Below, one piece after another: positions 58,568-64,000 of a stretch of DNA of 64,000 nt (position 1 is the stretch's first letter; every line of letters starts with the position of its first letter). This DNA comes from Coleophoma eucalyptorum (Eukaryota > Ascomycota > Leotiomycetes > Helotiales > Dermateaceae): the NCBI GenBank assembly GCA_026120035.1, contig JALRME010000007.1, positions 1 through 64,000 on the forward strand. Direction: 5' to 3'. The notes beneath the pieces were generated by a model. The model worked only from the letters and a program-made list of their open reading frames with translations. It had not been told where the DNA came from and ran no database searches. The translations under genes were made by a program, and so were the position numbers.

Positions 58568-59446
58568 GGTCGTGAATCTTTTGATGTAAATTTCAGACAG
58601 ATTTGGTCATAAATTAGAAGCACTGAATCTATAAAACCAATAACAAAATGCATTAGTAACTGCATTAAAATCCATATAGACTGAGGATATTAGAATCCAA
58701 AATCATTGGAATGTCTCCTGGAAGTCAAGCCGTGATGTGTATGAGTAAGTCGGGCCGAGATTATGCGAGGTGATTTCTCATCCTCGGCTTCCATCACCAA
58801 GATACATGCTAGCTCATTGTTGTTCTCCTAACTTTAATTGATAATATGCTGAGTCACATAACCTGATCTAGATTTCTAGTAACACATACTTACGGCTTAT
58901 GTACTTCAGTTGATCGCAGTATTTTGAACAATGCTATGAAATAACATAGACTCGGGGCATTTATGTGGCGAGAAAGTATAAGTATTGTACTATCACCACA
59001 TTTTGCTTTCCCACTCGTTGCTCATACCAATTTTTAGATTCCTCCCTCGTCTTGTATTATATTTGGGTGCGTTTTATTTGTCCTAGCTTATTATTCTGCA
59101 TTAGTCTTCCAATATTCAGTTACTGGCGCGGAGATGCACTCCCATGTCCCTCAAGGGAATTCCGCTATGGTTATCGCTTCTGAATCTTTGTAGGTACCGG
59201 ATATGACCTAGAGTGATTTGCCTAAAACATCTTTGCGGTGAATGAGGACTAATCTACTGCCCAGAAGATGTCACAGCGGACATATCCGTTCATCCAAGTT
59301 TTGGCTTGGCTTTAGAATAACCGCTTATCACTGCTTCTGCTTGATGAATTAGGTTCCTTATCTAGAGCTCTCCAAACAGGCAAGATATATAGGAGAGCAT
59401 TGGCCCAGTTTCCAATCTATCTACTCAACACCTCACGTACTATCAA
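58568..59446. other. Intergenic; promoter of MFS
   Basis: About 880 bases without a gene; an open frame at 58965-59183 shows nothing. Contains the CGGACATATCCG site at 59277-59288. Confidence 0.6.
59277..59288. promoter_or_regulatory. CGGACATATCCG site
   Basis: CGG-N6-CCG with the same CGGACAT left arm as the site at 57044, 159 bases before the transporter start. Confidence 0.55.
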
Positions 59447-61244
59447 ATGGATACAATCATACTTCCTGCGGCAAAGCACCGCCAATATGTATCGCGCTTT
59501 GTACCCAGTAACGCATCTATACTTTCTGCGATAATTATACTGACATCTGTGATCGATTCCGCCACTATTGGGTACGATGGGTCATTAATCGGATCACTAA
59601 ATGTTATGGCTCCTTATCAGTCTTACTTGGCTTCAACCACCGCTCTCGTCTCTCTCAACTCATGTGTCATCTTTGTTGGGGGGGCTACTTCGGCGCCATT
59701 CGTAGGATTGTTAATCAATTACCTGGGACGTAGATATGGCATGTTGATTGCTGCGCTTTTCGAGATTGTTGGAGCTATCCTCCAGGGGTGTGCCATTAAT
59801 CTCGGTATGTTTATTGCTGGCCGGTTTTTGATCGGCTTTGGATCTGGCATTGCGGCAGTGACTGCTCCAACTTATGTTGCAGAAGTAAATATTACCCCTA
59901 GTCCCCCATGAAGATCTTATACTGAAGATTTGAAGACGTCCCCGCCAAAGTGGCGAGCCTTTGCTCTCGGAATGTATTATACTTCATGGGCCATAGGTAC
60001 TTTGGTTGCTGCTGGTGTATGCTATGCTGTAAGTTTATTACTTTTACATGTGCAATTCTCAAAGGACAAGTTTCTCAACACACCTATATTTAGACCGAAA
60101 CAATTCCAAATAATTGGTGCTGGCGTATACCCTCCCTTTTACAGGTGGTTCCTGCACTATTTTGTATAGTTATCTTGGCTTTCATTCCAGAATCTCCGAG
60201 ATGGTTAGTCTATAAGGGTGAACCTGCACACGCTCTCGAAGTTCTGGCATTTGTCAACGGCGGAAAAATTGCGGATGCTCCAGTCCAGTTGCAGTATCAG
60301 GAGATCATAGATACAATTGAGTATGAGAAGTCCGAAGGTGCAACGTTAGGCATCAGAGAGTTGTTTAAGAGTGCGCCAAACCGCAAACGCTTATATTTAG
60401 CGTTGTCTGTTGCACCACTTGTTCAGATAACTGGTAGTAACATCATCACGTTAGTCAGTATGACCCATGGGGAAGCCAACATCTAACAATTTTTCGCAGT
60501 TTCTATTTTGGAGAACTTTTAAGTGGTGCGGGAATAACAGATAGCCATACGCAGTTGGAGATCAACGTCATTTTGTCAGTTTGGCAATTAGTAGTTGCGA
60601 CTGCAGGGTCTTTGCTCGCCGAGAGAATCGGAAGAAAATGGCTGGCCGGCCTCAGCTGCACCTTCTGTACTGTGTTTATGTTTATGCTAGGCAAGTCATT
60701 CTCAAGAAATTACCAGTTATAGCCAAGGCAACTAACATTACACAGGTGGTCTGACAGCCAAGTATGGTCAAAGTGCAAATCAGTCTGGAATATACGGCAC
60801 TGTCGCTTGCGTTTTTCTCTTTCTTGGGGCTTATTCTTTTGGCCTTACACCAATAACTGTTATTTACCCGCCTGAAATTTTAACTTACAGTATGAGAGGA
60901 ACTGGAATGGGTTTGTTTACATTATTAGGCAAGAGTTGTGGAGTCTTTGTGGCAAGTTCATGCAAATTCCTGCAAATGAAAATCGCTAATTGAACTAGTC
61001 ATGGGTATTTCCTTACATGCTAAACGCAATTGGATGGAAAACATATATTGTCAATGCCTCGTGGAACATCATATTTATCTTTATCATCGTATTTTTCTGG
61101 GTTGAAACCAAGGGTCTTACCCTGGAGGAAATTGACGAGAGATTCGATGGTGTTAAGCATTCTGAAGTTTGCAATCTCAACCAGCTTGGTACTAGCAAAG
61201 AGGCTGTAGAGCAGGAGATCGAAGTGGGGACTAGAAGTAAATAA
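59447..61244 (+). CDS. MFS transporter, sugar-porter fold (SP family)
   Basis: A 509-aa, 12-helix transporter from exons 59447-59884, 59936-60028, 60094-60449, 60500-60690, 60746-60951 and 60999-61244. Signatures: GYDGSLIGSLN after helix 1, NYLGRRYGM (motif A), GRFLIGFGSGIAAVTAPTYVAE, NNWCWRIPSLLQ and PESPRWL (PESPR), a central loop, then ERIGRKWL and FFWVETKGLTLEEIDERF, the PETKG-type end. The last two introns begin with GCAAGT, so two GC-AG introns occur in one gene. SP-fold members in fungi also carry quinate, protocatechuate-like acids and lactose. In this cluster import of a hydroxylated aromatic or cyclic acid is more likely than hexose uptake, but that is inference from context. Confidence 0.9.
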
Positions 61245-61719
61245 TGTCTCATTATATCCACAAGTTTCATAGCTGTAGACAGGAAATGGATAGAAATATG
61301 ATAGTTAAATGCTTTGAATCTTTGGTGTATAATCAATTGTGGAAATGAACCTACTTGTTATTGTGGTGAAGTCGTCACAAGTCTGAATAACAGTGTACAC
61401 CAATAAGAGTAGGATTTAGCATTTAAGGTTTACAGTGGTCATGATTTCTCTTAATGGCGGCGGTCGGGATCTCCATGGTGCCAGGTAAGAGGTGGATCTT
61501 CAATTGGCCTGTTGAGGCTTCTTTATTCCTCAATCTAAACTCCAAACCATAATAGTATACAAATTTTAGCTAAGATTTCTATTGCTGATAATGGCGAATT
61601 TTGAGTCTTGCTACATGGTCTTCAGCAAGAAACATAACGTTTTTGTTATAGTCTTGGAGGGATACAAATCCACCATATTGTTCAATCCATTGGTTTGTAT
61701 TACAGTACATAATGCCTCA
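61245..61719. other. Convergent intergenic region
   Basis: Between two 3' ends; a GGCGGCGGTCGG run at about 61456 and otherwise nothing. Confidence 0.55.
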
Positions 61720-62765
61720 TCAAACCTCAAAATCTACATAAGTCATACCACAGATCCACTCCATTACGGGTTCGTAGACTAGAAGCTTTGACTTTACTCC
61801 TCGCATAGCACCTAGTAATGCAACCCAATTCAATACCTCGTGACCCCCGTGTCCTGCTTCCTCCTCAACCTCGTCATATGTAAGACTCTTCATATATTCT
61901 TTGTCGCCCTCACAAAACTTTGTCATGAACTTCATATCCCAGTCAGAATTTACGAGTGGATGGTGGGCTTTATTAAGTGGGTATTCGTTCTTCTTTGCCA
62001 TCTCGATTTCATAGTCATCGAAATCGACGAACAGCTTTGGGTCTTCAATGAGAATTTTCTTGCCCTCTGTCTGATAACGCTTCATCCGTTGCAAAAATAG
62101 ATCATCCGGAGGTGCCTGGTGAGCATTCCAGTAAGGTGGCCAGTGAGATAGGCCACCAGTGGCAAGAAATGCAACTTTAGTTTCCGCGGGAAGGGCTTCC
62201 GCTGCGACTCTGACTGCTTCACCAAGAGCATACGCCCGCTTGTATGGGATCAATGGTGGCGAAAATACATTGATAAAAATTGGAATGATAGGGCAATCTA
62301 TCTCCGGTTTCATCAGGAGCCACGGCATGCTACAAGACCATCAGTGTGAATCTGTATATGTCTAGAGGGAACTCACAGCAGATTATTTCCATACTCAACA
62401 GGGCCTGTCCGAGAAATATCAAAGCCTTGTTCTACGAGAGATGCAAGTAGGTGTTCAGCGATCTCTGGTGCACCAAGAAAGTCGTACTTTCGGTCTATGC
62501 GCAAAGGTTCCATCCACTGGTCCGCCGGGCCTGTATGCTTGTCTGCGACACTAACTGCTATCGACGGCATGTGATTTCGATAGAAATTCTCAAAATGGTC
62601 GTCGAGAAAGGCAAAAATCACATCCGGCTTTGCTTTATTAAGTGTCTGGCCGAGTGCAAGGGATGCTTTCTCTAGCTTCTCACGGATTTCTGGCTTTGCA
62701 GTCTCTGGGAATCCAATAGCGCCGGGAGCGTGGGACATGCCCACTGCAGCAACAACCTTGCCCAT
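61720..62765 (-). CDS. Extradiol ring-cleavage dioxygenase, fused LigB-LigA-like
   Basis: A 332-aa class III extradiol dioxygenase, exons 62765-62377 and 62329-61720. The N-terminal two thirds match the LigB catalytic subunit (PF02900): GMSHAPGAIG with the first Fe ligand His near residue 12, DDHFENF with the second His near 57, and TGGLSHWPP with the acid/base His near 195. The last ~80 residues (DWDMKFMTKF, GDKEYM, EAGHGGHEVLNW) match the LigA alpha subunit (PF07746), so both subunits of a protocatechuate 4,5-dioxygenase are fused in one chain, as in gallate dioxygenase. Reaction: meta cleavage of a catechol-carboxylate to a muconate semialdehyde or oxalomesaconate with Fe(II) and O2. Substrate, gallate, protocatechuate or other, unknown. 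Confidence 0.9.
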
Positions 62766-63335
62766 TGTTACGATTGAAGATTTGTGTTAGGTTGATTAAT
62801 AAAACTTTGAGAATTGTAAATTATTCAGTGAGTTCATACAGAAGATGAGCTTAATATAGTTTATGACTTTCCAAGATATGTTGTCCGAAGACTCATTATG
62901 CCATCCCACCTACGTATCTTGTCCGCCGTAGCGGGTATTCCCCAATATTGCGGCAGTGGTAGATTATCGGACATCAGCGCTCCGTCAAAAATAGCATTCC
63001 ATTCGACATCGTTTGAACAGATGCGTAAATCGGCTGATGATTACGGAGATGATCGCGCATGTAGACATAGATTGTACGATTATTCAGCGGGGAGATAATA
63101 TGATGCTTGAGTGTGAGTTTTTGATCAAAAAGTCCACAATTAACAATAGGGAGAAGATACTAATGTTCCGCCAGCGTGGTTCAACTTATTCCCCGGAACA
63201 GAGACAGCAAAACCATATGCACTCTACTGTTGGCAGCATAAATATCCCTTTTTAAGTCCATAGAATCAACTATAAGTGGGTTGGGGTGTCACAAAATATG
63301 TGATCATTGAGAACCTTCTGGGCTCACGGATCAAT
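62766..63335. other. Upstream region of the dioxygenase
   Basis: 570 bases between the dioxygenase start and the 3' end of the next minus-strand gene; no gene. CGGACAT at 62968-62974 (followed 7 bases on by TCCG), and TTGTCCG at 62881-62887, are candidate operator pieces. Confidence 0.55.
62968..62974. promoter_or_regulatory. CGGACAT site
   Basis: Same heptamer as at 57044 and 59277, here without a perfect right arm, about 200 bases before the dioxygenase start. Confidence 0.4.
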
Positions 63336-64000
63336 CTATAGAGGCTCAATGCCGCGGCCGAGAAAGGTCCTCTCGCCGAACTCTTTCTCTGCAACTTGAA
63401 AGAGTGGCAGACCCATGAAGTACCCGCCTTCGCTATGGCCTAATGCCTTCCACGTTACATGTGCTTCGTCTTCTCCGATACAAACTAGTGGCTTACCACT
63501 ACCGGCACTTGAAGCATCCGCAGCTAACTGAACCTCACAGCATTTATCAAGCAGAACAAACCACGCGGTGACTTCCTCAATGGTTGCTCCGGCGGTCAAC
63601 AAACCATGGTTACCTAGCAGAGCCGCTTTTTTGTTTCCGAGTGCCTTAGCGATGCTTTTACCCTCCTCAGATGCCAACACCACACCAGCAAACGTAGGGT
63701 AAAGTACGTGATCATTGTAGAAGACACAAGAATCCTGAGTAAGCATATCCAGAGTGCGACCTGTGGCGCAGAAGGCTCTTCCGTATACACTGTGCGAGTG
63801 AGCAGCACATATCACATCTGGTCGAGCAGAGTGAATCTCAGAGTGGATTGCAAAAGCAGCTTTAAGGAGGTTAATAGATGTTAAGATTAATCTTCGGTCT
63901 ATTGGTACGTACCATGGTTAAGTAGACGGTTTTTGCCGCCATCAATGACTACACCAGCGTGGTTGACAAGAATCAAATCATCCGCCGTTATGCACGAGAA
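63336..64000 (-). CDS. Class II aldolase/adducin-family enzyme (5' end outside window)
   Basis: Partial gene running off the right edge; at least two exons, joined by an intron near 63860-63910. The metal site is seen as CAAHSHSVYGRAF with two zinc ligands, preceded by IHSARPDV, followed by DHVLYPTFAGVV and LGNHGLLTAGATIEE with the third His; the family (PF00596) is clear. Sugar-phosphate aldolases dominate the family, but it also holds decarboxylases for dihydroxyphthalate-type aromatics. Beside a LigAB-like oxygenase, a role as a ring-acid decarboxylase or as the aldolase acting after cleavage is plausible. Whole length and N-terminus are not visible. Confidence 0.85.

Noticed and set aside
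1..64000. CRISPR arrays, insertion sequences, LTRs or terminal inverted repeats
   Set aside because: None seen. Regularly spaced repeats are only the WD40 array and the short minisatellite; eukaryotic context makes CRISPR inapplicable.

Overview
The window is nuclear DNA of a filamentous ascomycete (Pezizomycotina). This rests on 26 protein genes split by short 40-200 nt GT-AG introns, no operons, at least six fungal Zn2Cys6 and/or C2H2 regulators, and a HET-NACHT-WD40 allorecognition-type gene. Base composition is moderately AT-rich and the layout would fit a Leotiomycete, but that placement is a guess.

Left block (1-24 kb) is an oxidative catabolic neighbourhood: a C2H2 regulator (1000-3892), FAD monooxygenase (4588-5973), IPNS-like Fe(II)/2-oxoglutarate oxygenase (6964-8272), alpha/beta hydrolase with a broken reading frame (8969-10330, minus), cytochrome b5-FMN alpha-hydroxyacid dehydrogenase (10683-12447), second FAD monooxygenase (13729-15006), anion:cation-symporter-type MFS permease (15368-17318, minus), aldehyde dehydrogenase (18843-20515, minus) and GMC alcohol oxidase (21633-23906). 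A CCCACCTAAA-type element recurs in the intergenic parts of this block and is absent from the NLR and right-hand blocks as far as I read. Together the enzymes would oxidise an (aryl) alcohol or alpha-hydroxy acid to the acid and then hydroxylate it; the substrate is unknown.

Middle (24-45 kb): an unassigned minus-strand coding relic (24.2-25.0 kb), then one intact HET-NACHT-WD40 protein of about 1366 aa with ten 42-residue WD repeats (25342-29571), a GNAT acetyltransferase, a C2HC+Zn2Cys6 regulator, a trans-enoyl-reductase-like MDR, a C2H2x2+Zn2Cys6 regulator, an alpha/beta hydrolase and a GT8/GNT1-like type II membrane glycosyltransferase.

Right (43-64 kb): a DHA2 efflux MFS divergent from a Zn2Cys6 regulator with CTCCGGAG-like palindromes between them; an NmrA/isoflavone-reductase-like enzyme; another Zn2Cys6 regulator; then a compact second catabolic cluster: M20 amidohydrolase (52379-53977, minus), Zn2Cys6 activator (54312-56521), FAD hydroxylase (57176-58567), sugar-porter-fold MFS (59447-61244), fused LigAB-like extradiol dioxygenase (61720-62765, minus) and a class II aldolase/adducin enzyme cut by the window end (63336-64000, minus). 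All upstream regions of this cluster that lie in the window carry CGGACAT/ATGTCCG, twice as full CGG-N6-CCG palindromes, which suggests one regulon. It reads as aromatic uptake, hydroxylation, meta ring cleavage and side-chain/carboxyl removal, which is unusual in fungi where intradiol cleavage dominates.
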